Shown here one piece after another: positions 1 to 7,886 of a stretch of 57,839 bases of DNA. Made by a program: the position numbers and the translations under genes. Position 1 is the first letter of the stretch, and every line of letters starts with the position of its first letter. The notes beneath the pieces were generated by a model. The model did not search any database and was not told the DNA's origin. It worked only from the letters and a program-made list of their open reading frames with translations. Source of the DNA: Geodermatophilaceae bacterium URHA0031 (GTDB taxonomy: Bacteria; Actinomycetota; Actinomycetes; Mycobacteriales; Geodermatophilaceae); assembly GCA_000620205.1 (NCBI GenBank), contig JHVP01000020.1:1-57839 (forward strand), given 5' to 3'.

Positions 1-2
1 TC

Positions 3-686
3 CTCGCCGATGCCCCGGTCCTGCGCCGTGGCCTGATCGGCATGGTCAACGAGACCGCCGGTCTGCAGGCGGTGGGCACCCCCGGTGAGCCGCGGCGGGC
101 GCTGACCCTGGCCGAGACCGCCCGCCCCGACGCGGTGATCGTGGAGCTGGGCACCGGGCGGGCGGGCACGCTGAACGCCTGCCGGGACCTGCGCCGCCGG
201 TACCCGCAGATCGCCATCGTCGCGGTCGCCACCGCCGAGGACCCGGCCGTGGTCAACGAGGCGCTGGCGGCCGGGGTGCGCGGGTACCTGCTGATGAACA
301 CCTCGGCGACGCTGCTGGGCTGGGCGGTGCTGGCCGCCCGCGCAGGGCGCACGGTGGTGGATCCGCAGATCCGCCGGGGCGAGGCGGGGGAGGTGCCGGT
401 GTCCCGCGAGCTGACCCCGGAGGTGCCGTTGACCCGGCGGGAGTCCGACGTGCTGGACGAGCTGATCCAGGGGCAGTCGAACCGGGCGATCGGCAAGGCG
501 TTGTTCATCTCCGAGGACACGGTGAAGTCCCACGTGAAGGCGATCCTGCGGAAGCTGGGTGCCCGGGACCGGGCGCACGCGGTGTCCCTGGTCCTGTCCG
601 CCCGCAACGGCGGCACGTGCACCTGCGGTGCCCACGCCCTCACCAACGCCACCCCGGTCGTGACCGACGAGCCGGCCGAGGTCTGA
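3..686 (+). CDS. NarL/FixJ-type response regulator, 5' end outside window
   Basis: The reading frame is open to the window edge (LADAPVLRRGLIGMVNETAG before the first ATG at 42), so the start and probably the first acidic residues of the receiver lie upstream. The visible part holds the rest of a receiver-like domain, with AVIVEL in place of the usual phospho-Asp strand (residues PDAVIVELGTG), followed by a LuxR-type helix-turn-helix near the C-terminus (LTRRESDVLDELIQGQSNRA, then SEDTVKSHVKAILRKLGARD). The family binds DNA as a dimer, usually under control of a partner histidine kinase, which is not in view. The Glu at the expected Asp position could mean an atypical, phosphorylation-independent receiver; this is inference. 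The gene ends at a strong hairpin. Confidence 0.85.
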   Translation, partial: LADAPVLRRGLIGMVNETAGLQAVGTPGEPRRALTLAETARPDAVIVELGTGRAGTLNACRDLRRRYPQIAIVAVATAEDPAVVNEALAAGVRGYLLMNTSATLLGWAVLAARAGRTVVDPQIRRGEAGEVPVSRELTPEVPLTRRESDVLDELIQGQSNRAIGKALFISEDTVKSHVKAILRKLGARDRAHAVSLVLSARNGGTCTCGAHALTNATPVVTDEPAEV

Positions 687-700
687 CACACCCCGGAGCA

Positions 701-748
701 CGCGACAGGGCGCCGCCCCCCCCCGAGTGGGGACGGCGCCCTGTCGCG
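701..748 (+). terminator. Perfect 15-bp hairpin terminator
   Basis: CGCGACAGGGCGCCG at 701-715 pairs perfectly with its complement at 734-748 around an 18-base C/G-rich loop. It lies 15 bases after the response-regulator stop. There is no U-tract, as is usual for high-GC actinobacterial terminators. Confidence 0.8.
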
Positions 749-927
749 TGGGTAGGGGTGGGCATCGTCACCCAGAAGGCATTGGTCGCGGCCAGGTCGT
801 GCTCGTCGCCGGCGCCCCGGCGTCCCGCGGGGACAGCAGTGGCCGGTGGCCTCGTCGCGGCCGCGATCACCCGGCCGGTGTGTGGGTACCGGTGGGCACG
901 CTCCCGGCGCCGGGCAGGATGGTGCGC

Positions 928-1374
928 ATGGGTCAGGTCGTCGCCACCGCCGAACGCGTCGTACGAGCACCCGCGGACGTCGTCCGCGCCGCGCTCGCCG
1001 ACTACGCCACCACCCGTCCCGCCACGCTGCCCGAGCAGTACAGCGACTACCGGGTCGACGCCGGTGGCCAGGGCGCCGGCACCCGGGTGCACTGGCGGCT
1101 GCAGGCGACCGCCAAGCGGGTCCGCGAGCAGGACGTCGTGGTGAGCGCCGGCCCCGACGGTGCGCTGGTGGAGAGCGACGCCAACTCCAGCATGGTCACC
1201 ACCTGGACCGTCGCCCCGGCAGGCACCGCGACCAGCACGGTGCGGGCGCGCACGACCTGGACCGGGGCCGGGGGCATCGGCGGGTTCTTCGAGCGCACCT
1301 TCGCGCCGAAGGGCCTGGCCCGGATCCACGAGGCCTTCCTGGAGCGGCTGGAGCGCGCCGTCACCACCGGCTGA
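928..1374 (+). CDS. SRPBCC (polyketide cyclase/dehydrase-like) family protein
   Basis: A 148-residue soluble protein beginning MGQVVATAERVVRAPADVVR, which is the standard opening of the SRPBCC/START-like helix-grip fold (first strand plus short helices binding a small hydrophobic ligand). The C-terminal long helix is RIHEAFLERLERAV. No catalytic residues can be assigned and family members have varied roles, so substrate is unknown. The start at 928 is preferred over ATG 919 because a -10-like CAGGAT (915-920) sits 7 bases upstream, the leaderless pattern seen elsewhere in this window. It is a single-gene unit between a terminator and the DUF2695 gene. Confidence 0.75.
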   Translation: MGQVVATAERVVRAPADVVRAALADYATTRPATLPEQYSDYRVDAGGQGAGTRVHWRLQATAKRVREQDVVVSAGPDGALVESDANSSMVTTWTVAPAGTATSTVRARTTWTGAGGIGGFFERTFAPKGLARIHEAFLERLERAVTTG

Positions 1375-1480
1375 GCCCGGCGGTCCCGGCCTGTGGACGA
1401 CGTCGTCCGATGTGGACGACGGCCGGCCGGACACCGCCTCCGCGAGCTGGACTTCCCCTCCACCCACCGGAGGAGGAGCC

Positions 1481-1870
1481 ATGGAGATCGATCCCGCCCG
1501 CACCGCCGAGACCGACCTGGTCGCGCTGTCCGACGCACTCACCCGCCCGCGGGCCGCCGAGTGCCTGTTCTGCTTCGTCGACCGCATGCTGGGTGGGTTC
1601 GGCTGCGACTGCACGCTCCGCTGGGTCCGCCGCTGGCGTGACCTGCGGCTGCCCCGGGCGACCGGGCTGGAGCGCCGGCTCGGCCGCAGCGGTGGCTTCT
1701 GCGACTGCGAGGTCTTCCTCAACGGCTGGACCGTCCGGGAGGACCTCCTCGTGCGCGACGAGGACGGTGAGGCCGACTGGCCACCGGAGCGACCGGCGTG
1801 CCCCGGGGTGGGGCCCCGGTCCTCCCGGCCCTGCGCGACCTGGGAGCCGCGCCGGCGAGGTCGGTGGTGA
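1481..1870 (+). CDS. DUF2695 small cysteine-rich protein
   Basis: A 129-residue protein with a strong ribosome site (AGGAGGAG ending 2 bases before the ATG). The core LSDALTRPRAAECLFCFVDR, GFGCDCTLR and GFCDCEVFLNGW matches what I recall of the DUF2695 family. Five Cys of the core (ECLFC, GCDC and CDC motifs) could bind a metal, but this is inference. The C-terminal 40 residues are Arg/Pro-rich and look poorly conserved. Function is unknown. The sirtuin gene follows after 42 bases. Confidence 0.75.
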   Translation: MEIDPARTAETDLVALSDALTRPRAAECLFCFVDRMLGGFGCDCTLRWVRRWRDLRLPRATGLERRLGRSGGFCDCEVFLNGWTVREDLLVRDEDGEADWPPERPACPGVGPRSSRPCATWEPRRRGRW

Positions 1871-1912
1871 CGGGTACGGGCGCAACGGTCGCCGGGCAGG
1901 GACCATGGGCCG

Positions 1913-2758
1913 GTGACCGCAGCACCTGTGACCGTGGAGGGCGTCGCCGCGCTCGCCGACCTGCTCGCCTCCGGTGGTGCGCTGGTCCTCTCCGGCGCCG
2001 GCCTGTCCACCGACTCCGGCATCCCCGACTACCGGGGCGCGACCGGGTCGCTGCGCCGGCACACCCCGATGACCTGGCAGACCTTCACCCGCGACCCGCG
2101 CGGCCGCCACCGGTACTGGGCGCGCAGCTTCGTCGGCTGGCGGCAGATCGGGGAGGCCCGCCCGAACGCCGGCCACCGGGCGGTCGCGGCCCTGCAGGCG
2201 GCCGGGGCGGTGGGCGGGGTGGTCACCCAGAACGTCGACGGGCTGCACCAGGCCGCCGGCGCGCAGGACGTCGTCGAGCTGCACGGTGGGCTGGACCGCA
2301 CGGTCTGCCTCGGCTGCGGGGACGTCGCCGACCGGGCCGCACTCGACGTCCGGCTGCGGGCGGCGAACCCGGGGTTCCGGCCGGAGGCCACCGAGGAGGT
2401 GAACCCCGACGGGGACGTGGAGCTGCCGGAGGAGGCCCTCGACGGGTTCGTGATGGTCGACTGCCTGGCCTGCGGCCGCGGGCCGCTCAAGCCCGACGTA
2501 GTCTTCTTCGGCGAGACGGTCCCGCGCGACCGCGTCGACCACTGCTTCGGTCTGGTCGACCAGGCCCGGTCGCTGCTGGTGTTGGGCTCGTCGTTGACCG
2601 TGATGAGCGGCTACCGGTTCGTCATCCACGCGGCCAAGCGCGGCATCCCGGTGGCCATCGTCAACTCCGGTCCGACCCGCGGCGACGCGAAGGCCGACCT
2701 CAAGGTGGACGCGCCGCTGGGCGCCGTGCTGCCGGAGCTGGCCCGCCGGGTGGCCTGA
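1913..2758 (+). CDS. SIR2-family NAD-dependent protein deacylase
   Basis: A 281-residue sirtuin. It shows the NAD-binding GAGLSTDSGIPDYRG (residues 28-42), TQNVDGLH (105-112), the catalytic His in ELHGGL (His124), and four zinc Cys in two pairs (CLGC at 132-135 and CLAC at 184-187). The C-terminal Rossmann part has LVLGSSLTVMSGYRF and VAIVNSGPT. Sirtuins remove acyl groups from lysine using NAD+, releasing nicotinamide and O-acyl-ADP-ribose; in bacteria acetyl-CoA synthetase is a common target, but no target is indicated here. The GTG start is placed 6 bases after a -10-like GACCAT, so it may be leaderless. The next gene starts 3 bases after the stop. Confidence 0.93.
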   Translation: MTAAPVTVEGVAALADLLASGGALVLSGAGLSTDSGIPDYRGATGSLRRHTPMTWQTFTRDPRGRHRYWARSFVGWRQIGEARPNAGHRAVAALQAAGAVGGVVTQNVDGLHQAAGAQDVVELHGGLDRTVCLGCGDVADRAALDVRLRAANPGFRPEATEEVNPDGDVELPEEALDGFVMVDCLACGRGPLKPDVVFFGETVPRDRVDHCFGLVDQARSLLVLGSSLTVMSGYRFVIHAAKRGIPVAIVNSGPTRGDAKADLKVDAPLGAVLPELARRVA

Positions 2759-2761
2759 CCG

Positions 2762-3061
2762 GTGGCCCGCGAGGTCGAGCGCACCGACGACGGCCGCTGG
2801 GTCGTGGTCGACGGGCGGCGCTGGCGGACGGCGGACCCCGCCCTGCCCGACGACGTCCGCAGCCGGCTGCTGCACCACCTCGGGGTGGCCCGCTCCGCGG
2901 TCCGGACCTCCCGCGGGGACGACGTCGCGGTGGCCGCCGCCCGGGCCCGGGTGCAGCTGGCCAAGACCGGTCTCGGTGAGCGCGGCCCGGCCTGGTGGGA
3001 CCAGGACGACGACGAGCGGCGAGCCCGGTGGGAGGCGGCCCTGCGCGCGCTGGACCGGTGA
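2762..3061 (+). CDS. Conserved small hypothetical protein
   Basis: A 99-residue basic, helical protein opening MAREVERTDDGRWVVVDGRR, a pattern I recognise as a conserved small actinobacterial family without known function (some homologues are labelled biopolymer transporter Tol, with little support). It has no Cys motif, signal peptide or membrane segment. The GTG start lies 3 bases after the sirtuin stop, so the two are almost certainly cotranscribed; a functional link is not shown. Confidence 0.7.
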   Translation: MAREVERTDDGRWVVVDGRRWRTADPALPDDVRSRLLHHLGVARSAVRTSRGDDVAVAAARARVQLAKTGLGERGPAWWDQDDDERRARWEAALRALDR

Positions 3062-3165
3062 GCGAGGACCTGCCCGCCCGCACCGTCGGCAGGCCCACGG
3101 CGGGCCCCGGCAGGGCGGCCGACTGACCGGGCGCGCTGCGCGCGGCTGGCAGAGGATGGGCGGCG

Positions 3166-4080
3166 ATGCAGACGTTCCTCCCGGTCGCCGACTTCACCGA
3201 GTCCGCCCGGCTCCTGGACAACCCCCGGCTCGGGAAGCAGCGCGTGGAGTGCCTGCAGGTGCTCCGCGCGCTCGAGCTCCCCGACTACGGCTGGGCCAAC
3301 CACCCCGTGGTGGCGATGTGGCGCGGGCACACTGCCGGCCTCGTCGTCTACTCCCTGGCGATGGTGCGGGTCTGGCGGGAGCGCGGCTTCGCCGACAGCA
3401 CCGAGACGCTCATCGCCGAGTTCGCCCCGGACGCGGCGACGATGACCCAGGAGGAGGCGGCCGCCGCGGGCCTGCTGCCGAGCTGGGTCGGGGACGAGGA
3501 GCTGCACCTCTCGCACCGCTCCAACCTGCTGGCCAAGGACCCGGACTTCTACCGGTCGCAGTTCCCCGCCGACCCCGACGACCTGCCCTACAAGTGGCCG
3601 GGCTCCGACGACGTCCCACCCGCCGACCCACCGGACGGCATGCCGGTCTGGGTGGTGCGCCCCCGGGCGCACCCCGAGCTGGGTGCCGCCCTGGCCACGG
3701 GCATCATCGGGCTGGGCACCCAGGCCGGCATCGACGTCGACGCCACCGGGCTGTCGGCGAAGGAGCTGCAGGCCCTGTCCAGGGAGCTCACCGGGAAGCG
3801 CCCGGCGAAGGACCTCCGGCAGCTGTCGGCGCTGCTGGACGAGATGGCGCCCGGTGACCTGGTCGGCCTGCCGATCGAGCACGGCGCCGGCCTGCTGCTC
3901 GGCGAGGTGGTGGGGGAGTACTTCTTCGCCGGCCGTGAGCTGCTGCCGCACCGTCGGCCGGCCCGGTTCGGCCACGTGGTGCCCCGCTCGGCGGCCCGGC
4001 CACCGGCGACCCTGCAGGACCCGCGCGCACTGTTCCGGGTCATCCTCGACCCGGCGGCGGTGCCGGCAGCCCTGCGCTGA
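3166..4080 (+). CDS. Pyrimidine-dimer-glycosylase-like (MSMEG_6728-type) protein with extra C-terminal domain
   Basis: A 304-residue protein in two parts. Residues 1-140 match the Pyr_excise-type family: MQTFLPVADFTESARLLDNP, RLGKQRVE, YGWANHPVVAMWRGH and HRSNLLAKDPDFY. T4-type enzymes of this fold cut thymine dimers, but actinobacterial members are mostly uncharacterised. Residues 161-304 start VWVVRPRAHPELGAALATGI, which resembles the PUA/EVE-like N-domain of Mrr-type restriction proteins (a strand, then an 'all-visible, G-I-I-G-L-G' segment). That second assignment is a weak similarity judged by eye. ATG 3166 follows a GAGGAT -10-like box by 8 bases. The last 41 bases overlap the convergent gene on the other strand. 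Confidence 0.7.
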   Translation: MQTFLPVADFTESARLLDNPRLGKQRVECLQVLRALELPDYGWANHPVVAMWRGHTAGLVVYSLAMVRVWRERGFADSTETLIAEFAPDAATMTQEEAAAAGLLPSWVGDEELHLSHRSNLLAKDPDFYRSQFPADPDDLPYKWPGSDDVPPADPPDGMPVWVVRPRAHPELGAALATGIIGLGTQAGIDVDATGLSAKELQALSRELTGKRPAKDLRQLSALLDEMAPGDLVGLPIEHGAGLLLGEVVGEYFFAGRELLPHRRPARFGHVVPRSAARPPATLQDPRALFRVILDPAAVPAALR

Positions 4081-4933
4081 CCTCGTCGACAGCGGCGGTC
4101 AGCCGCCGGGTCGCCTCCGGCCGGTCGGCCGGCTCCCGGGTGGCGTGCACCGACCACCAGGCGGCGGCGTGCAGCAGGCGCAGCCAGACGAAGGGGGCCA
4201 ACTCGGCATCGGTCGGCGGGTCCGGCACGGCATCCAGGGCGGCGCGCCCGTCCAGCCGCCGGGTCGTGCGCAGGCAGGCGAGGTCCCAACCGCGCGGGCC
4301 CCGGCAGCTGTCCTCGAGGTCGGCCCAGACCAGCCCCTCCGCCGTGCGCAGGAGGTTCCCGGGGTGGCTGTCGCCGTGCAGGGTCGTGGCCGGACCGTCC
4401 AGCAGCGGCCGGAGCGCGCCGACGAGCTCGGCGGTCCGGGCGACCTGGGCCGGGTCCGCGCCCAGCTCGGCGCCCCGCTCGGCGAAGACGGCCAGGTCCT
4501 CCAGCGGGGTGTCCAGCGCCGATCCGTCCCACAGCGGCGGCAGCCCGGCCAGGACGGCGTGCAGCTCGCCCAGCGCCGTCCCCGCCTCGCCCGCGGTCGG
4601 CGGGCCGGGCAGCACGTCCAGGTGGCGCCAGAACGAGACGACCAGCCCGTCGTGCTCGTGCGGGCCCGGCGGCAGCAGGTCCGACGGCGGGACGACGGCG
4701 GCGCCGGCCGCGGTGAGCGCGGTGGCGAGCGCGACCTCCCGGCGGAACGGCCGGTCGGTGTCCGGGCGCAGCAGCGCGGTCGTCGTCGCCACCCGGGCGA
4801 CCACCGGTGCCGGCCGCAGGTGCACGACGGCGTTGGCTCCGTCGTTCAGCAGCACCGGGTCGTCGACCACGAGGCCGTGCCGGCGGGCGACCGCCACCGC
4901 GGTGCGGACGGCCCGGTCGACGCGGTCGGTCAC
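4040..4933 (-). CDS. Aminoglycoside phosphotransferase (APH)-family kinase-like protein
   Basis: A 297-residue APH-fold protein. The catalytic loop is HGDSHPGN, and the metal-binding segment is WADLEDSCRGPRGWDLA, where the usual 'IDW/IDFE' Asp is present as AD. The N-lobe carries VARVATTTALL and FRREVALATAL. The APH fold covers antibiotic kinases but also choline, fructosamine and homoserine kinases, so resistance should not be assumed. The GTG start at 4933 overlaps the thioesterase stop (GTGA), giving a coupled VOC-thioesterase-APH operon. Its 3' end runs 41 bases into the convergent gene. Confidence 0.82.
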   Translation of the reverse strand: MTDRVDRAVRTAVAVARRHGLVVDDPVLLNDGANAVVHLRPAPVVARVATTTALLRPDTDRPFRREVALATALTAAGAAVVPPSDLLPPGPHEHDGLVVSFWRHLDVLPGPPTAGEAGTALGELHAVLAGLPPLWDGSALDTPLEDLAVFAERGAELGADPAQVARTAELVGALRPLLDGPATTLHGDSHPGNLLRTAEGLVWADLEDSCRGPRGWDLACLRTTRRLDGRAALDAVPDPPTDAELAPFVWLRLLHAAAWWSVHATREPADRPEATRRLTAAVDEVSAGLPAPPPGRG

Positions 4934-5331
4934 GCGCCGGGCAGCGGCACGTTCTGCAACCGGACCTGCCCGCGGGCGACCAGCTTGCCGTCCTCGCGGG
5001 TGAGCGTGACCAGCCACAACTGCAGCGTCCTGCCCTGCTGGACCGGCTCGGCGACGACGTCGAGCCGGCCGGCGGTCATCGGCCGGAGGAAGTCCGTCTG
5101 GTTGGACACCCCGACCGAGAACTGGCCGCGCTCGGCCACCGCGGTGCTGGCGCCGACGCTGGCCGCGGACTCCACGACCGTGCAGTACACGCCGCCGTGC
5201 ACCACGCCCCACGGGGTGTGGTGGTCCGGCCCGACGTCGATCGAGCCGGCCACCCGGGTGCCGGTGACCTCGGTGAGCTGCAGGCCGGTCGCCGCGACGA
5301 ACGCGCTGGCGGCCGTCAGGTCCGGGGTCAC
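4930..5331 (-). CDS. PaaI-type hotdog-fold thioesterase
   Basis: A 133-residue single hotdog domain. The signature is HHTPWGVVHGGVYCTVVESA, whose HGG turn and following Glu are typical of PaaI-like acyl-CoA thioesterases; the hydrolysed substrate is probably an aryl- or short-chain acyl-CoA. FLRPMTAGRLDVVAEPV and LVARGQVRLQNVP complete the fold. GTG 5331 overlaps the stop of the upstream VOC gene (GTGA) and its own stop overlaps the APH start, so all three proteins are probably made from one mRNA. Confidence 0.88.
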   Translation of the reverse strand: MTPDLTAASAFVAATGLQLTEVTGTRVAGSIDVGPDHHTPWGVVHGGVYCTVVESAASVGASTAVAERGQFSVGVSNQTDFLRPMTAGRLDVVAEPVQQGRTLQLWLVTLTREDGKLVARGQVRLQNVPLPGA

Positions 5332-5696
5332 GCCGCGTCCCAGACGAGGCAGAAGGGGTGCCCGACCGGGTCGGCGTAGACCCGGAAGTCCCCGCCACCA
5401 CCGGGCAGCCGGCGGGCGCCCAGCTCCAGCACCTGCGGCTCGGCGACGTCGACGTCGGCGACCCGGATGTCGAGGTGGAACTGCTGCGGGCGGTCGGGGT
5501 CCGGCCAGTCCGGGGGCTGCAGGTCCGGGGCCTGCTGGAAGGCGAGCCGGTAGCCGGCCCCGGTGGCCACGACCCAGTCGTCCCCCGGCTGTCCCGTGAC
5601 CTCCATGCCCAGCAGCCCGGCGTAGAACGTCGCCAGGGCGTGCGGGTCGGGGGCGTCGATGACCACGGAGTGCAGCTGTCCGATCATGACCGCCAT
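5328..5696 (-). CDS. VOC (glyoxalase/bleomycin-resistance fold) family protein
   Basis: A 122-residue protein with the two beta-alpha-beta-beta-beta modules of the vicinal oxygen chelate fold: LHSVVIDAPDPHALATFYAG opens the first, and FHLDIRVADVDVAE opens the second. Metal-ligand positions are partly kept (first-strand His, HLD, and a late Glu position is not obvious). Substrate is unknown. ATG 5696 follows GGGAGAGG; an in-frame ATG at 5687 is also possible. First gene of the three-gene minus-strand operon, divergent from the YbaK-type gene. Confidence 0.82.
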   Translation of the reverse strand: MAVMIGQLHSVVIDAPDPHALATFYAGLLGMEVTGQPGDDWVVATGAGYRLAFQQAPDLQPPDWPDPDRPQQFHLDIRVADVDVAEPQVLELGARRLPGGGGDFRVYADPVGHPFCLVWDAA

Positions 5697-5803
5697 CCTC
5701 TCCCGGCTCCGCGCCCCCGACCAGCGGGGACCCGGCCGCCCGGCGCAGGGTCCGGCCGGGCCCGGCCGAGCGGGTCGGCTCCCCGGTGCCGCAGGATCAG
5801 GGC

Positions 5804-6349
5804 ATGACCGCTGTACAGCTCGGCTCGCTGACCTGGCTGCCCGCCGCCGACCACCTGGAGCTGCTCGGGGCGCCGGTCGCCGCCGCGCTGCCCGGGCTGT
5901 CCGGCCCGGCCTGGGTCGCCAGCATCGACGAGGGGTCCGCCGACACCGCGGCGTTCACCGACGCCTACGGCGTGCCGGCGACCGCGTCGGCCAACTGCGT
6001 CGTGGTCGCCGCCCGGCGCGCGGGGGAGACCACCCTCGCCGCCTGCCTGGTGCTGGCCACCACCCGCGCGGACGTCAACGGGCTGGTGCGGCGGCACCTG
6101 GGCGCGCGCAAGGCGTCCTTCGCACCCCAGGACGTCGCGGTCGCCGAGACCGGGATGGCCTACGGCGGGATCACCCCGATCGGCCTGCCGGCGTCCTGGC
6201 CGGTGCTCGTGGACCCGGCGGTCGCGGCGGGTGAGCTCCTGGTGGTCGGCTCGGGCACCCGTGGCAGCAAGCTCGCGGTGCCCGGGGCGGTGCTCGCTGC
6301 GCTGCCGGGTGCCGAGGTCCTCGAGGGGCTGGGTCAGCCGGTCGACTGA
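5804..6349 (+). CDS. YbaK/EbsC-type aminoacyl-tRNA deacylase-like protein
   Basis: A 181-residue single-domain protein of the YbaK/ProX editing family: ASANCVVVAARRAGETTLAA, RADVNGLVRRHLGARKASFA, ETGMAYGGITPIGLP and VVGSGTRGSKLAVPG. Family members clear mischarged tRNAs (for example Cys-tRNA-Pro). The usual conserved Lys of the active site is plausibly the K in ARKASFA. ATG 5804 was chosen because a -10-like CAGGAT lies 6 bases upstream and the fold begins just after it. The intergenic region to the divergent VOC gene is 107 bases. Confidence 0.85.
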   Translation: MTAVQLGSLTWLPAADHLELLGAPVAAALPGLSGPAWVASIDEGSADTAAFTDAYGVPATASANCVVVAARRAGETTLAACLVLATTRADVNGLVRRHLGARKASFAPQDVAVAETGMAYGGITPIGLPASWPVLVDPAVAAGELLVVGSGTRGSKLAVPGAVLAALPGAEVLEGLGQPVD

Positions 6350-6362
6350 GGGCAGGCGCGCC

Positions 6363-6368
6363 TACGCT
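6363..6368 (+). promoter_or_regulatory. -10 box of a probable leaderless promoter for the 55-aa gene
   Basis: TACGCT followed by 7 bases and GTG 6376. No clear -35 was identified. Confidence 0.45.
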
Positions 6369-6375
6369 CGGCGGT

Positions 6376-6543
6376 GTGCCCGTTCCCGAGCAGCCCGCGG
6401 CCTCCCGGCCGGCGGACGACGCCCGCCCGACCGTGCGACCGGAGCGCGCGCCCGACGACAGCGACGTCGGCTGGGGCGAGCGGTTGACCGACCCGGACGA
6501 CGACGACCGCCGCTACCTGGAGGACCGCCCGCCGCACTGGTGA
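6376..6543 (+). CDS. Short conserved acidic actinobacterial protein (55 aa)
   Basis: A 55-residue protein starting at GTG and ending with the motif DDSDVGWGERLTDPDDDDRR followed by YLEDRPPHW and a stop. The DVGWGE and RPPHW pieces are familiar to me from short conserved actinobacterial proteins of unknown function. It is acidic, Pro-rich and probably disordered. A -10-like TACGCT at 6363-6368 lies 7 bases before the GTG, consistent with leaderless expression. It is easily missed because of its length. Confidence 0.72.
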   Translation: MPVPEQPAASRPADDARPTVRPERAPDDSDVGWGERLTDPDDDDRRYLEDRPPHW

Positions 6544-6622
6544 CGGACCTCTGCCTCCCCACCCTCGGTGAGCTCGGGAAGGGCCGTTCCAGCACCTCAC
6601 CCTCACGGCGGGCGGTCCTCGG

Positions 6623-7081
6623 CTAGACCGGCCGGGGGAACTCGCCGGTGTGCGCGTGCCGGCCGGCTTCCTCCGCGGTCGCCGGCGGCAGGCCCTGCTC
6701 GGCCCGCAGCAGGTCGCGGATCTCGGCCAGCAGCTCCAGCTGGGTGGGCGCGGCGGGGCCGGCCTCCTCACCGCGCCTGCGCCGTTCGGCGATCGCCTTC
6801 AGCGGGAGCACCACCACGAAGTAGATGACCGCTGCGGTCAGCACGAACGTGATGAGCTGGTTCACGAAGTCGCCCCAGGCGAACACCTGGCCGTCGACGA
6901 CGGTGCTGCCGCCCGTCACGCCGCCACCGCCCACCAGGCCGATCAGCGGCTGCAGGAACGACTCGGTGAACGAGCTGACGACCGCGGTGAACGCGGCTCC
7001 GATGACCACCGCGACGGCGAGCTCGACGACGTTCCCGCGCAGCAGGAAGTCCTTGAACCCCCGGAGGACGTTCTTCAGCAA
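6623..7081 (-). CDS. mscL: Large-conductance mechanosensitive channel MscL
   Basis: A 152-residue MscL, the homopentameric emergency valve of the cytoplasmic membrane that opens under osmotic downshock. MLKNVLRGFKDFLLRGNVVE is the N-terminal amphipathic helix; TM1 is LAVAVVIGAAFTAVVSS (the pore-lining gate) and TM2 is LITFVLTAAVIYFVVVLPLK; the periplasmic loop is short and Gly-rich. The C-terminal helix (LELLAEIRDLLRAE) forms the cytoplasmic bundle. The start is TTG, preceded by a GAGGGG-like site. It occupies the same place relative to galU/rpfB as Rv0985c, as I recall that map. Confidence 0.97.
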   Translation of the reverse strand: MLKNVLRGFKDFLLRGNVVELAVAVVIGAAFTAVVSSFTESFLQPLIGLVGGGGVTGGSTVVDGQVFAWGDFVNQLITFVLTAAVIYFVVVLPLKAIAERRRRGEEAGPAAPTQLELLAEIRDLLRAEQGLPPATAEEAGRHAHTGEFPRPV

Positions 7082-7126
7082 CTGCGCACCCCTCGGTCGG
7101 AGGGGCGACGCGCGGTGGCCCCGTGA

Positions 7127-7777
7127 TCACGGCCGGCCGAGCGTAACGGTGAGCGTGCCGGCCGCCCCGGCGGCAGCCAGCTGCCGGGCGGTGTCCGGGG
7201 GGACGGCGAGCACGAGCAGACCGCTGTCGGCAGCCGGGCCCACCCGGGCGTCGGGGTCCGTGGTCGCCGGCGCGCTGAGCACCAGGGCGCCGCGCGCGAC
7301 CAGCTCGACGACCGGCGCAGCACCGCCTGGGTCACCGCCGGTCGCCCCGAGCACGTCGACCCGGTCACCGGCGCGCAGCAGGGTGGCCACCGCCAGGTCG
7401 GCCAGCCGGACGGGCGCAGCGACCTGGCCTCCCGGGACCTGCGACCAGAGCCCCGGCCCGACGACCCGCACGTCGGTCACGGCCTCCCCGGACCGCAGCG
7501 GGGAGGCGAGGACCCGACCGGCGAGCTCGCCCCGGTCGGCCGCCGACCCGGCCGGGGCCAGGCCGACGGGCACGGCGACCACGGCGAGGTCGTCGGCGCC
7601 GAGCACGGTGCCGGGAGGCAGGTCCTCGGCGGCGGTGACGACCGGGGTCGTCGCCGGCGCCGCCGCGGGAGCCGGAGGTGGACGCAGCGCGAGCGCCAGG
7701 GCCAGGCAGGCGAGGCCCCCGGCGGTCACCTGCCGCAGCAGGCGAACCGGAGAGCGGGGACGGCGGAGACGGGGCAC
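7127..7777 (-). CDS. SAF-domain (CpaB/RcpC-like) secreted or membrane-anchored protein
   Basis: A 216-residue protein. It has a basic N-terminus (PRLRRPRSPVRLL) and one hydrophobic segment (TAGGLACLALALALRPP), then a periplasmic region with a SAF domain: VVTAAEDLPPGTVLGADDLA, VAVPVG and GRVLASPLRSGEAVTDVRVV. SAF/RcpC domains occur in CpaB of Flp/Tad pili and in sugar-binding antifreeze-like proteins, but no tad pilus genes are nearby, so this is an orphan. The C-terminal half repeats short strands (LAVATLLRAGDRVDVLGATG) as in the RcpC region. GTG start; 45 bases upstream of mscL on the same strand. Confidence 0.78.
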   Translation of the reverse strand: MPRLRRPRSPVRLLRQVTAGGLACLALALALRPPPAPAAAPATTPVVTAAEDLPPGTVLGADDLAVVAVPVGLAPAGSAADRGELAGRVLASPLRSGEAVTDVRVVGPGLWSQVPGGQVAAPVRLADLAVATLLRAGDRVDVLGATGGDPGGAAPVVELVARGALVLSAPATTDPDARVGPAADSGLLVLAVPPDTARQLAAAGAAGTLTVTLGRP

Positions 7778-7886
7778 CCCTGGATGGTGGGCGCCGCCGC
7801 GGTCCGCCGACCGGCTCAGCGCCGGGGTGTGGACCGGGTGCCCGGCTGTGGACGGCCGGCAGCGGGCCGGCGTCCGCCGTGCTGGG

